64,000 nucleotides of DNA from Siphonodentalium dalli. Lineage: Eukaryota; Mollusca; Scaphopoda; Gadilida; Siphonodentaliidae. Within the stretch, counting starts at the first letter, position 1. Each line of letters opens with the position of its first letter. A program made the position numbers and the translations under genes. The notes beneath the pieces are model-generated. The model was given only the letters and a program-made list of their open reading frames with translations. It did no database searches and was not told where the DNA came from. The DNA lies in assembly GCA_032622095.1 (NCBI GenBank), contig CP136065.1:214502151-214566150 (forward strand), in the 5' to 3' direction. Positions 12,855-23,530 of the stretch are shown here, piece by piece.

Positions 12855-15497
12855 AGGGGTGCTATTCACCAAGCGAGACTATTTTATAAACCAGGTAGTT
12901 TATATGGTAGCGGCTGAACGCAAAGGTATCTTTGCTTTAGTGCAAACGACACACGCTGTCGATGGTGTGATTGATCCAATCTATCAGATTTGTCACCTGT
13001 CAATTGACGCCGTCTTACGACAAATTCATGAACACTCACCGGCCACAATCGGCATGTATAGCGGTATAATGTTTGGGTATAATTTTGTGGAGACTCATGC
13101 TTGCGTTTATATATCTGCAGAATGAGTTTCAATGATATTAATGAGGTTTGTTAATTAGCACAGTGTGAAAATGAAGAGAGCCAAGAAGATAACGTCTCAG
13201 AAGAATTTTGTTTATGTTTTGATATTTCCCTGCTATTTCCAAAGAAATTTCTTTCCATGCATAATTTTTCCGGCGCTGGTGAATGGTGCCGGTTTCTTTG
13301 TTCTTTAATATTTTGATTCTCCTCTCCACAATGCCCAAAAAAGTGTTATGCTCGTCGGCAGTGGGGGGGGGGGGGGGGGGGGGGGTATGGAAAACAATTG
13401 CACATATAGGGCCCAAAAAGTGTTTTTCCGACCCCGAGGGACCCACCACCCCATTTGTGCAAATTTGTTCCTCCAAATGTTAGGGACCCACCCCCTATCT
13501 CATGTTTTTATCAAAATTTCAGAGTTTTTTAGCCGTTCTTCAATAACTGTGTTAACTGTCTTTCAATCCATTCCACTATCCTTTTTTGGTGCGATGTGTG
13601 TAAAATTAAGACTCAAGCAATAACATCCTTAATCGGTAAAGCACAGGTCAGAAAAAACGAAAAATAAACTGTATTTCCAGGTGTTTCCTGGTGTTTCCAG
13701 TATCTAACAACAATAATAAAGCATTGTGTATATAGGTACACTGTATGTCACAAATTGCCCTAGACCGCATTATAGCCTTAATATATCGAGCGTGTTTAGT
13801 CTGACAGAGAACACTGGCCAGTGTAAATAGTGGTAAACAGGTCAGGGGTTCTACAATTATTTGTGCATGATCAAAGAACTCTTTAGTCTTATCCACCGGG
13901 GTGGGTGAGGAGGGGAATTGTTTTGGTTAGGTATACACATAGATATATGGTTATTATACACCCGATATTAGTCGGCGGGAATAAGTTGACGTCTCGAGTC
14001 GTCCGTGCGTCCGTCCGTACAAACATTTTGCATCTTAACTCAAGAGTCGGTTGTCATATTTTGATGCTCTATGACATGTGATGGACCAGAAATGTGGAAC
14101 GAATATGCATAATATCACGGATTGTGAGTACCAATGCCTACCAGAGTTATCCATGGGCCCTGTTTATGAAATTCAATCCGTACAAAGTGTTTGCCATATA
14201 AGAGTTGTCGAATTTTGAAGTGGTTTGGTATGGTGATAGACCTGAATGATACGGGAAGGATGTATGCACTATGCAGATATTACTGCATATCACAGGTTTT
14301 GCCTGTCGATGCATACCAGAGCTACCAACTTGGTTCCACCCGTAAACACATTTTGCATTATTATAACTCAACCATTTGTATGTATATTTGTGCACTAGAG
14401 TCTGCAGTATAGTCTCAGTCAGATTTTATTCTTGATTTTAGTTTGAACTTTGAAGACATTGAAGAATGTCATTTCTCAAAGCATCTGAACGCGTCACATT
14501 ATTTCAGTTCATCTATTTGTAAGCGATAACAGTATACAATTAGTATTGTAGTTTAGTCTTGTTGAGCAGTATTTACGCTTCAAGACGAAGTTCGTAAATT
14601 CAAGGAGAATAGCGTCACCTTCAGTTGGGATTGTCTGAACAATAAACAGTAACGGTCATTCATCATAACCAATTCAGTTTTATTTGGATAAGTGCTGCAA
14701 ATGAACATTACTTGCAATCATTCAAGATGAGAAATAACCAGAAGGAATGAATTTGATTGCATGCCAGAACAAGACACCGTGAATATTTCAGACATTAGAA
14801 ATTTATGAGATACCCTTTTCAATTTCATGTTATGCAACAATCGGGTCAATGATATCTAGTCATCATTGAGTATTCACCATGTAGTATTTGTGATACATTT
14901 TTGTATTATTACTTTTATTCGGGTAATACAACTGGGTAATACATTTTTTTTTTTACTAAATTACGGTTTTCCACTGAGAAGTGGGACGGGATCCTGTGAA
15001 ATCCAGAATGTTGTTAAATCTGAGGCTAAATAGTCACTATTGCTGTCTATATAGCCATATGCCAACAAACATGATACTAACATGCTCACAAACAACATTA
15101 CATGGTCAGTACTTGTAAATTGTTTGAAAAAAACCCATTTTGGAAAAAAATTACAAGCACGATTGTTTCGGCCTCTGGTCCACCCACCCACCCCGGCCCT
15201 ATATACAAATTTTATTTGTAGACACCCCCCCCCATGTCGTCGGTGGTATATTTTGCCCCACGTCCTTTCTCTCGGTTGCTCATTGTTAAATTGTGTACAA
15301 ACGTGTACTGTTACACGCAGCATGTTTATGTGACCAGTGGTCAATCTATGATTGACGCCAATCACCTTGATTGGATAATCCTATACCGCGCGGCGATGTC
15401 TTCCCATCGATATGTCCACCGATAGCTTCGCATTGAGCGTCGCCTCGTAAAACTACCTGGACTATATTATAAACCCAGCCGGTGAATAGCACCCCTG
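12855..15497. mobile_element. Tandem transposon unit 3
   Basis: The third copy of the 2.62-kb unit ends in GGTGAATAGCACCCCTG at 15497. It carries a 23-G run (13363-13385), much longer than in units 1 and 2. Beyond the first 520 bp it differs from the other two by many substitutions and small indels, so it is the older partner. No transposase frame is present. Confidence 0.8.
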
Positions 15498-15505
15498 TTG
15501 TTTTC

Positions 15506-15605
15506 AAATTTACACCAAGTCACACTCAGAAGTATGTGCAACTATGCAACTTTTGCTCCGCAGATTTGCATGGATATCCCTATTCAAAATTATTCACTCG
15601 ACTCA
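15506..15605. repeat. Right outer inverted arm
   Basis: Diverged reverse complement of 7302-7400, beginning nine bases after unit 3 ends. On this side it abuts the tandem block directly. On the left a MITE separates the arm from the block. Confidence 0.75.
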
Positions 15606-18600
15606 TGAGTTTCGGCTTTACGTCAAATGACAAAAATTCACATCGCAATATTCAAAAATAGCTTAATTTTCACGTGACTCAAATGGCATGCGATGCGAAT
15701 GTGATCATGTAAATAAACATGACCGTGATGTAACATGGGGCATGATGGGCATGGCTGGTGCAGACCCGCTAAAATCATATCCACAAATCCAACCGCGTGC
15801 TATAATATTTTGAGGAACTGTATAAGTTTAATAGTAAATACATACAACAACAATACTCCGCATTAGTCTATGTTGACAGAGTCGAGTCAGCTTCCGCCCC
15901 AGAGTCCACCGGCACTGTGAGTGTGACTGTCTTTTGTTTGTAACATATTTATTGTGTCTCCCAATATATACAATATTGACAATTAAATGATGAGGAGGTA
16001 ATGAATGATGAGGGAGTAACCACTGGTGATTGGAGCACAAGTTATGCAACTTAGATTATAAGGCTCCTCTCCCCATATTATATCGCATACATGTATATGT
16101 ATACTTTTGTAAATAAGTTTGTAGATGGTGTCACGTTTGGTGTGACTGTCTCCAGTCCAGTGAAAAGAAAATGAAATCAAATTATAACCAGTTGTCTACA
16201 CGTCCAATCACACATTCTCGAGAAATGTGCAGATCATCACAATTTAATAAACACTGATGTATGTAATGACACACTAGAACCAAACATGTTTTTGAGGAGG
16301 CGGTCTGATCCGATTCCATTCGAATTTCGAGTCGAGAAATTGGAGAATGGCTGTCAGTCTTCACTCCAGAACATTCGAGAATTCCTGCAAGTCGTCATAG
16401 AACGTAGAAGCTCGCGTGTAAACACATCAATATATGCATACATGTAACTAAGAATATTCAAATTAAAATCCCACCACAAAGTAAAACGCTTCCAAATTTA
16501 CCTTCAAGCGATGCATGAACGATTGAACTTGAAGAGGCGCCTTGTTTGCGATGACGTCATTTCGCGCGTGCGTTGCTTCCCAACTTAACCCTTTCAAGTT
16601 TCAACGGCATTTCAATTGGTTGAAATTGAACATTTCTCTCAAGTTTCAGCTCCATTTGAATCTAGTTACCCAATTGGCAGAAATACTTTAGCAGTACCTC
16701 TTAGTTTTATCAATTAGAACTCTAAAAATTTTGACGATATGAGATCAACATTATACTATGAAACTGCTTATGGCGGTGTTATACAAGCGTGTGATTTGAT
16801 CATGATTATAAATTTTATTTTGCGATCAAACGTCAGTGCAGCTCAGCAGAAACGCATGGGCACTAGTTCAGTTCAGCAGAAACGCATGAGTCCTACGATC
16901 ATAGTACAACCACTGGAGGAGCTTCGCCGCGTCGGTCAGTGGGTGAAAAAATTTGGATAATGGAAAATGTGTCTACAAGTTTCTTAAAAATAAACATTTT
17001 ACCAACTTGATAATTCATTCAATGATAGGTCATTGTCATGATAACGTTACGGGGTTTTAGTTTTCAAATTCAAGAAGCCATCTAAAACTGTTGATCAATT
17101 GGCCAGAGTAGTTAATATATAGTAGGTTAAATACATACATGTTGAACCTGCACAGTATCGGTCAACGATAAGTATCTAATCTGGCTAATAGCTCTCATCA
17201 CATGTACATGGTACAAGTGTAATTTTATATATCGATTGTGAGTAGCGATTTAGACCAAATGCCGCAACGTTTTGCTGAATGGTTCGGTTTGTTTTGTTAA
17301 GCAGGTCCCCGAAATTGTGATAAAGTTATCCAGATTAATAACATTTCATGTATAGCAGCGGAATGTTATATTTTTTGTTTGCGATAAAAATGACCACATA
17401 CAGTACTAAACTTTCTTAATGTATAGTCAACGAGTACTGTCACATGTCAAAACTGAACAGATCGCGTTCATATTGTGAGATTTGCTTAACCTGGGTAACT
17501 TTATCATAATTCTCCCCAACCTGGATATTTTTTTCTCAATTTCGAGAACCAGAGGCGTTATTTCGCTAAAATCCTATTCAGATTCTGGATTCAGATTACA
17601 AATTGGTCCCCGTACGACTTGGTTCGGCAAAAGAACAGACCAGAAATTGGCAGAATCAGTAAACGAACAGACCGTAATCTCAATTTCGTGGTAATTCGAT
17701 TGGGATTCGGATTCCGATTACGGACTCAAATGTTCGTAATGTAAACAAACCGAGATTTCGCCACCTCAGAGTTTAAAAACACAATAAAACATAAGAATCC
17801 GTCTCTTGTGTACAAATTATTGCAGAATATAAACGATCTATATCAAAGAATTTTAAATGCGGAGACAAATTTGTTTTATTGAATGTAAACTGGGAGAATA
17901 TTACTGAAATTAGCCAAATAATAACGCTATTGATAGTAACGCTGGGGAGCACTTCGGTTGATGGCGAAGCAATTGCAAATCATTGTTGATTGTCACTTTC
18001 ATATGTCCATTTCATAATTCCATCCTTAAAATACCACCCGAACGCATGTCGATTTCGAATTCGGCGGATACGTCACCATTGACCGAATTCATATGAACCT
18101 GCATGGATATGTCTTCTGCTGTGTTCGTTATTATAATGGTTCTTGTTATTCAAGAAATAGTAGGATTATATGGTATCGATGGATTATCAGATACACGTAT
18201 GTACTATCATCTAGTCTTAAAGTTATCGCAATTTCATGTTTAACATGTTTTGTTTCGTTAAATGCAGTCGTTTTGCACAATAGTCTCTGTGTAGACAACA
18301 GACACATGTTCTAGGGACGTGGCTAGAAGTTTCCTCAAATTTCCGGCCAACTGCACCCCCCCCCCCCATTGAACCAAACATCAATCTCACAGGTTCGCAG
18401 AATTCAATTTGCTCCCCTTGGAAATATCCAATCTGATAAACACTAAGATTGGAAAATTACCAACTTTTACTTGTTGAAAAAATCAAACAATGAGAACAAT
18501 GCCAACCTATATATGGTGTCAAATTAATGTCCAACTAATGTTGTGTCATGCATGAAATTTCCGACTGCTGGAATGTACCAAAGTTTAGTTTAGATATATT

Positions 18601-19540
18601 TATTTCAAATATATGTCAAATTTAGATAACACATGATATATAGCACATACATTTGTGTATACATATAAAGGAATTGGGGGACAAGTACTGACTCACTTAA
18701 GGGTACCCCCTCTCCCATATGTTATTACACTGAAAAAATAAATAATTAGTAATGGCAAAGCAACATGACTACCAACACAAGTTGAACATATATACAGATC
18801 ACTGGACACCCCCTCTCCCGAGTTAGTCATAAGTTTGTATATGTATTTATTTAAAATCGGGTTTGTTTGTTGCGTTTGTTGGCTTGTATGTATCATTATT
18901 TGAAACAGTTAGTCAAAATAATCCTGATTTTCCTCACGTATGAATGACTGCACAGCTTAGCAAATTGTACCAAAGTTCGGGGTGGGGTCGAGACACCCAA
19001 TCAACCCATGTCGTCACGTGCCTGTTCAACTGACAAGTTTCGTGTGTTCTTCACAACATCTTCGGAATTTGATTCAGGAGGCCTAGAGCTGTCACGTTTA
19101 GATATGCTTGCCCTCATCAATAAACACACTTTAACTTGAACAAAAGATGCGATTAAGTCGGATTGGCAGCAAAGTATGTGCCGTGTATATACACATAGAA
19201 GAAAAGCATGACTTTCACAACAAACATGAACTTTATAAATATAAGATACAAATGATACTTGTGTCAAATACATGAGCCATGTTTGACGCTGGGAGAACAT
19301 TAAACATAGTTTCGGAGACCACGTGGATTTCAAAATCTGACCTAGAATCGGGAATTAGCCCCGCCCCCGTAATCGGCTTCGGATTCTCAATCCGGATTTT
19401 AGCGAAATTACGACTCTGGGTAACTGTATCACACACACTGGTGAGAGTGTCTAAAGCAGCCAGAGTATTGGCCGAGCTAATGTAGCACCATATTGATTAC
19501 GGTGGAACAACCGTTACTGTTGTGTTCTTTATTCCTCCAG
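15606..19540. other. Gene-free stretch upstream of the first recognised receptor exon
   Basis: The receptor needs upstream exons for a signal peptide and the first half of its fucolectin-like domain. I looked here for a phase-1 exon with a splice acceptor and the expected Trp/Asp-rich core and could not support one. The upstream exons may lie left of the window or be too diverged to see. A poly-C run lies near 18355. Confidence 0.4.
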
Positions 19541-19765
19541 ATTATTCCACATATGGCGCACGGTCGATGGGTTTCCATATATATGTGTCCAATTCGTCTT
19601 CTTTATCAAGTTGGAATTCAACTACGCTGTGTTACCAAGACAGAAGCAGCAGCTACGAGATTATATATAACATCGACTGCACGAACATGATGGCGGGAAG
19701 ATACGTCATTATTATGATACCTGGGAGCAACAAGTATTTAGGCTTCTACGAAATGGAAGTATACG
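19541..19765 (+). CDS. Receptor exon: carboxy half of a fucolectin-like (F-type lectin-like) domain
   Basis: The exon is preceded by a pyrimidine-rich tract and CCTCCAG and followed by the donor GTATGT. Its 225 bases are phase 1 at both ends and encode about 75 residues with no stop. The pattern VSNSSS, then LCYQDRSSS, then a Cys followed by GRYVIIMIPGS and finally FYEMEVYG matches the second half of the galactose-binding-like fold found in fucolectins, which ends LCEVEVYG. In molluscs this domain often forms the extracellular head of EGF-repeat receptors. The single leftover base joins in frame to the exon at 45696, giving VYG followed by CINGYYG. The upstream half of the domain was not found. 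Ligand binding cannot be judged because the sugar-binding His/Arg part lies in the missing half. Confidence 0.75.
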
Positions 19766-21210
19766 GTATGTTCACAGTGATCCAACGATGCACTTATTTA
19801 TACACAATTTATATAGATTAATATGATCATGTACGTAAACGTAATTTGCGACCGCTTGTTACTGTTCATGGGATTATCGGATGAATTGTTATCTTTATAG
19901 CAGGATTTGATGATAAACCCTAAGGGTGGATACACGCATGCATGTAATCTCTGTAATTATCGTGTATTTGGCGTTTTACATGGATCATACAGACGATGTA
20001 ATATATGTCCACTGACATCTCAATCATTGCCTACGTGTTGAACTCACTGAGTTCTAGTTCCAATTAAGTCGAAATGTAGATAAGCTGTTATCTTGGACCG
20101 AGTCGCCAGGCCACTTAAAATAATTGTTCGTGGGATAACCCATATGGTAGACTTTCTATTTAAATAATTACCAGTCCTCTCTTATTTATAGCAGTGGTGG
20201 ATCAGGATTTCCCCGACGCATGCGGGGGCTATATATGAACCCGAAAGCTACCAGGCGGGGGTGGCTAACTCTGAGCTATTTAAGTAAAACATATCATATT
20301 GTACCTTCTTGCCCAGATTATTGCGACCGATACATTCAACTAAGTCCCTTAGCGATTTGAAGCGTTCGAGACCCCACCCAAACAAGCATCATGGTTGAAA
20401 ATGTTCTACATCAAGCCTGTATATGCCAGACGTATGGCTTCTGGTGTTCGTGTCCTGTCTGGACTTTTGCGCGCCGGTTAGATAGTGACGTCATGACGCC
20501 TTTACTGATTTTCCAGGAAGCAATCTTAAAATGACTCTGCGATCTTTTAATCGGAACTTAAAGTTTCCGTTTGTCGGCCTTGAACTTTGAGAATATTTCA
20601 TCAATCTTTTAGGCGGAAATACCGTTAGAAAATTCAAGATAATATGTAAACGGCCAGCAAGGTCGCTAGATTCCTCTTTCGGTGTAAATATTTTTAATAA
20701 TGTTATGAAATATGCAAACAAAACTTTTTCATGCAATTTAACTTTGTTTGTTAACCAGAGCTTTTGTTCAATTTACATTCACTTTTTGAATATATATTTT
20801 GCTTTAGGAGCATGATGTTCCTACATATGATGAAGTATAGCTACCAGTTGCTTGATCAAAGTTTTTTATTTTTTCACTGGAGCATTTTGCCCAATTACAC
20901 ATTTCGAGGTGGCATTAATCAATACAAAAATGGCGGCCGTCGCCAACAATCATGTTTGGACTCCGCTGACCTTTGCATTATGAATAAATTATTCTACTTT
21001 AGGTAATTTAATCTATTTGTAGAGTGGGCTGAAAAAGTCGATTAGTATATCTCATATTCGCATACGTATACCCTAGGTCACTTCGATTCCGCGGCTTCGC
21101 CGCGGGAGAGCGGCGCTATAATACTTCTGTAAGTGCTTTCTTGTTATATTCGGAGTTCAAAATTCAAGGCCATGCATTAAATACATGTTGCCACAAAATA
21201 ACAATTTATT
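19766..21210. other. Unassigned intron DNA left of the viral element
   Basis: No gene or array is seen. A short GC hairpin lies at about 21090-21110 (GCGGCTTCGCCGC). Confidence 0.4.
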
Positions 21211-21249
21211 ATGCCCGGTCCCTACCGCTGACACATACGGCAGTAGTAT

Positions 21250-21405
21250 TGACTGGCACTCTGGCCCACCCCCTTGCTCTGGGTCACTCTGGTCCATGTG
21301 CCAGAGTGCCCCCCGAGCAAGGGGGTGGCCCAGATTGCCAGCCAGCGAGGGGAGTGGGCCAGAACAAATCCAAATCCCTCGCTCGGTGGCACTCTAGCCC
21401 ATGGG
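21250..21405. repeat. GC-rich inverted repeats at the left edge of the viral element
   Basis: TGGCACTCTGGCCCACCCCC is followed about 50 bases later by its near reverse complement (TGCCAGAGTGCCCCCC, then AAGGGGGTGGCCCAGA). A third related segment ends with GGTGGCACTCTAGCCCATGG. The GC content is far above that of the flanks. It immediately precedes the first viral promoter module, so it could be a terminal hairpin, an origin or an unrelated insertion. I cannot define the true end of the element. Confidence 0.55.
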
Positions 21406-21469
21406 ATAAAATTTTCCCGAGTCAAATCGGTGTTTTATTCATAGAAATATGATGTTTTTGACAAAAAAA

Positions 21470-21560
21470 GAAACACATCTGATTTGACGTTCGGGGAAAA
21501 TTGGTAGAAAAACTCAATGACGTCGTCAACGAGGCCCGCGCATCCCATATATTTGATCCT
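21470..21560 (+). promoter_or_regulatory. Late-type promoter module, copy 1 (gene A)
   Basis: The order is AAGAAACACA, TTGACGTTCG, GGAAAATTGGT, TGACGTCGTCA (21518-21528), CCGCGC, then a TATA-like CCATATAT about 70 bases before the gene A start codon. The same series of words precedes genes B, C and E. TGACGTCGTCA resembles a CREB/ATF site with a spacer; that factor assignment is inference. Confidence 0.75.
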
Positions 21561-21616
21561 CGAAGATGTTAACGTTATTACATGCGTAAATTGCAACGTT
21601 AGCGTTGTTTTGAAAC

Positions 21617-22036
21617 ATGGATCCAGTAACGGAATTTCTCAAGACTATTGATGTACATTATGATCCTATGTCTGCAACGCAAATGTCGAATCCACTGTAT
21701 GCGGGGAATGTGACACCACGGGTAGAACAGCAACGGGTACCAACTGTGTATCCGCGAACGTATCAACAACCAGTGTATATACCGCCGGTGAAAACACAAC
21801 AAATGACTCAATCTGTTATATACCAAGTTATCAACAGTTCACAATGGGAAGAACAGACAAAGTTGTTACGGAATATTGGTCAGGAAATGAAGGACTTGCG
21901 AAAGCGGTTAACACAAAGACCGGCTGAATGTACCATCAACTTGAAACCTCACACGATTGACATACCAATTGAGGTACATAGTTTCCAGAAAGAACCGACG
22001 AAGCGATCAACATTTGGATCACTCGGGAAAGATTAA
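21617..22036 (+). CDS. Viral gene A, unrecognised 139-residue protein
   Basis: This is the only apparently intact viral frame. It starts at the first ATG after promoter module 1 and ends 45 bases before a histone-type stem-loop. Residues 1-75 are rich in Pro, Gln, Tyr and Val. Around residues 78-97 the sequence WEEQTKLLRNIGQEMKDLRK looks like a short amphipathic or coiled-coil helix. The tail is basic. No signal peptide or membrane segment is visible. The architecture (flexible amino end, short helix) would fit a minor virion or tegument-like protein, but that is a guess. I recognise no family. Confidence 0.6.
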   Translation: MDPVTEFLKTIDVHYDPMSATQMSNPLYAGNVTPRVEQQRVPTVYPRTYQQPVYIPPVKTQQMTQSVIYQVINSSQWEEQTKLLRNIGQEMKDLRKRLTQRPAECTINLKPHTIDIPIEVHSFQKEPTKRSTFGSLGKD

Positions 22037-22081
22037 CTGTGATGAAGAAACAAAAGAAATGATTTTTATATTATTTTATAC

Positions 22082-22097
22082 GGCCCTTTTCAGGGCC
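22082..22097 (+). terminator. Histone-type 3' stem-loop, gene A
   Basis: GGCCCT-TTTC-AGGGCC is a perfect 6-bp stem with a 4-base loop, which is the exact geometry and consensus (GGYYYT, TTHH, ARRRCC) of replication-dependent histone mRNA 3' ends. It lies 45 bases after the stop codon. A purine-rich GAAAGATACGCTCTG begins 13 bases downstream (22111-22125), where a histone downstream element that pairs with U7 snRNA would sit. Confidence 0.85.
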
Positions 22098-22197
22098 ACT
22101 TAAAATTCACGAAAGATACGCTCTGTATTATTATGCTACATGATGATCGTATTATAGATATGAAGGGTGGTAGTGGGTTTTTTATTGTTAGGGAAGT

Positions 22198-22312
22198 ATA
22201 TTCTTTGATAAATTATGTGAACATTCTCTCCAAGTTCAGGATGAATGAACAAGTATTTTTTGAGAAATTATGTGAACATTCTCTCCAAGTTCAGAATGAA
22301 CAAATTGTAGAG
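22198..22312. repeat. 53-bp direct duplication between genes A and B
   Basis: AAATTATGTGAACATTCTCTCCAAGTTCAG occurs twice, about 53-55 bases apart. It lies in the convergent gap between the 3' ends of genes A and B, and the short frame reading through it is not called as a gene. Confidence 0.65.
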
Positions 22313-22338
22313 TAGCAATAGTAGAGCGTATCTTTTTA

Positions 22339-22787
22339 AAAATTTGTTTTGGATGGTTTCAAAAGAAACCGCACGATGTGTTTGGGTTTGAATAAAGCTG
22401 AAAGTGGTCTTGAGAACGTCGCAACCAAATGGCACAATTGCACGGCTGGCCTGTCTGTATCCCCCAGAGCGGCAAGAATTCGTAAACTCTGTGCCCTGAG
22501 AAAATTATGATAGACCGCTGCAGTGATGTAGCCGCGAGTCGCACCATTAAACTTGACGTTCCCAGCAATCTGGTGTATCGGAACCACCGTGGTTGCAATC
22601 CAAAAACCCGATCTCTGTGGTCCGGCATCAGCATAACGGTATACCTGTAGATATCGAAGAAGTTATCTACAGTACCCGTTTCTGCTAAACTCAAAGCCTT
22701 CCATATCATCTGTGCTTCATCCCCAAACACACCTCTCACCAGCATCCCATCCTCCAAATAGCTCCGATACAGATCTCGGTAATCCAT
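22339..22787 (-). pseudogene. Viral gene B, unrecognised, frameshifted
   Basis: It starts at an ATG about 60 bases downstream of a promoter module on the minus strand. The reading frame is convincing for roughly the first 60 residues, then protein-like sequence continues in another frame from about 22600 down to 22390, which implies at least one frameshift. Its amino part has a Trp/Leu/Tyr-rich segment (WKALSLAETGT, then FFDIYRY) that weakly resembles gene E (WEALSWSVYGT, then FELFTF). It is convergent with gene A and ends at its own stem-loop. Function unknown; a structural role is possible, given the shared late-type signals. Confidence 0.55.
22355..22370 (-). terminator. Histone-type 3' stem-loop, gene B (minus strand)
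   Basis: Read on the minus strand it is GGTTTC-TTTT-GAAACC followed by ATCCAAAA: a perfect 6-bp stem, 4-base loop and an ACCCA-like tail. The stem bases differ from those of genes A, C and E, but pairing is kept, which argues for selection on structure. The element AAAAAGATACGCTCT follows at 22337-22323, 18 bases further on, and matches the one after genes A and C. Confidence 0.75.
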
Positions 22788-22814
22788 TTCGGTATGAATG
22801 AAAAATGGGTTATC

Positions 22815-23005
22815 TGTTTTTTTTTTATTGAAAACGCGCGGGCGCCGCTGACGACGTCATTGCATATTTCACCAAATTTCCCGAACGTCAAACCAAGTGT
22901 GTTTCTTTTTGTCAAAAGAAACACACTTGAATTGACGTTCGAGGAAATTTGGTGAAATACGCAATGACGTCGTCAGCGGTGTCCGCGCGTTTCATATAAT
23001 ATGGA
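22815..23005. promoter_or_regulatory. Bidirectional palindromic promoter between genes B and C (modules 2 and 3)
   Basis: Two copies of the late-type module face away from a centre near 22913, with arms of about 90 bases. TGACGACGTCA lies at 22849-22859 (minus-strand copy) and TGACGTCGTCA at 22965-22975. Outside each sit GCGCG and, on the plus side, TTCATATAATATGG as a TATA-like box about 40 bases before the gene C start. The arms match nearly base for base. Confidence 0.8.
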
Positions 23006-23034
23006 ACGCAGTGTAGCGTTTTTTTATCTTCAAA

Positions 23035-23355
23035 ATGTTCTCTAAACTAAAAGTGAAAAATTTGCTAAAATTCTCTGCCGATGCTCGATTAAAGCTTTAG
23101 CAGAAGAATGTTAGAGATTCGGAGAGCCATAAGTGAGCCATTAGAGCTGGAGTTCAAGAATTCCTGCAAAGACGGAGACCTAGTCCTCCCAGGGTGTATG
23201 TGGAAACTCCAGAGTGGAAACCCACGTATAAGGAGGGGTCATTATATCCAGATTTGTCTGAATATAATCCTCCAAGACCACTTCCAAGGTGGATTACCAC
23301 TGAGGCAGCGAAATACGTGCGGGATCCATACTGGAGACACACATACAACAAGTGA
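23035..23355 (+). pseudogene. Viral gene C, small basic proline-rich protein with two stops
   Basis: One frame runs 107 codons from the first ATG after promoter module 3 to a TGA at 23353, broken only by TAG at 23098 and TGA at 23134. The encoded protein is Lys/Leu-rich at the start, has RRRPSPPRVY in the middle, and is rich in Pro, Tyr and Trp towards the end (PRPLPRW, then YVRDPYWR). It ends 52 bases before a stem-loop. Basic, proline-rich small proteins occur among virion core proteins of adeno-like viruses, but there is no family match that I can name. Confidence 0.5.
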
Positions 23356-23407
23356 GGACTTTATCCTGATTTGTCTGAATTATATTGACTCAGCAAACAA
23401 TTTAAAT

Positions 23408-23423
23408 GGCCCTTTTCAGCGCC
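23408..23423 (+). terminator. Histone-type 3' stem-loop, gene C
   Basis: GGCCCT-TTTC-AGCGCC has one mismatch in the stem and is followed by the canonical tail ACCCAAA. AAAAGATACGCTCTG begins 13 bases downstream (23437-23451), matching the purine-rich elements after genes A and B. Confidence 0.8.
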
Positions 23424-23496
23424 ACCCAAATTATTCAAAAGATACGCTCTGAAATTGATAAAAAAAAACGTAACAAGTAATTAAATCAATAATATA

Positions 23497-23502
23497 TTTA
23501 TT
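23497..23502 (-). terminator. AATAAA polyadenylation signal of gene D
   Basis: On the minus strand AATAAA lies about 30 bases after the gene D stop. No histone-type stem-loop is present here. Confidence 0.6.
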
Positions 23503-23530
23503 CACCAATTTTAACTTTCTTGGAAGATTC

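Noticed and set aside
15828-16364. Minus-strand short frames as possible upstream exons of a divergent gene
   Set aside because: No domain and no consistent splice sites; length is within chance for this AT content.
21141-21452. 103-codon plus-strand frame over the GC-rich inverted repeats
   Set aside because: Frames on both strands are open because of high GC content in palindromic DNA. Composition is low-complexity Pro/Gly/His.
22133-22315. 60-codon plus-strand frame between viral genes A and B
   Set aside because: It reads through a 53-bp direct duplication in the 3' gap after the gene A stem-loop and has no promoter module of its own.
23497-23502. Assigning a histone-type stem-loop to gene D as well
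   Set aside because: No GGYYYT-loop-ARRRCC hairpin was found on the minus strand between the gene D stop and 23430. Only AATAAA is present.
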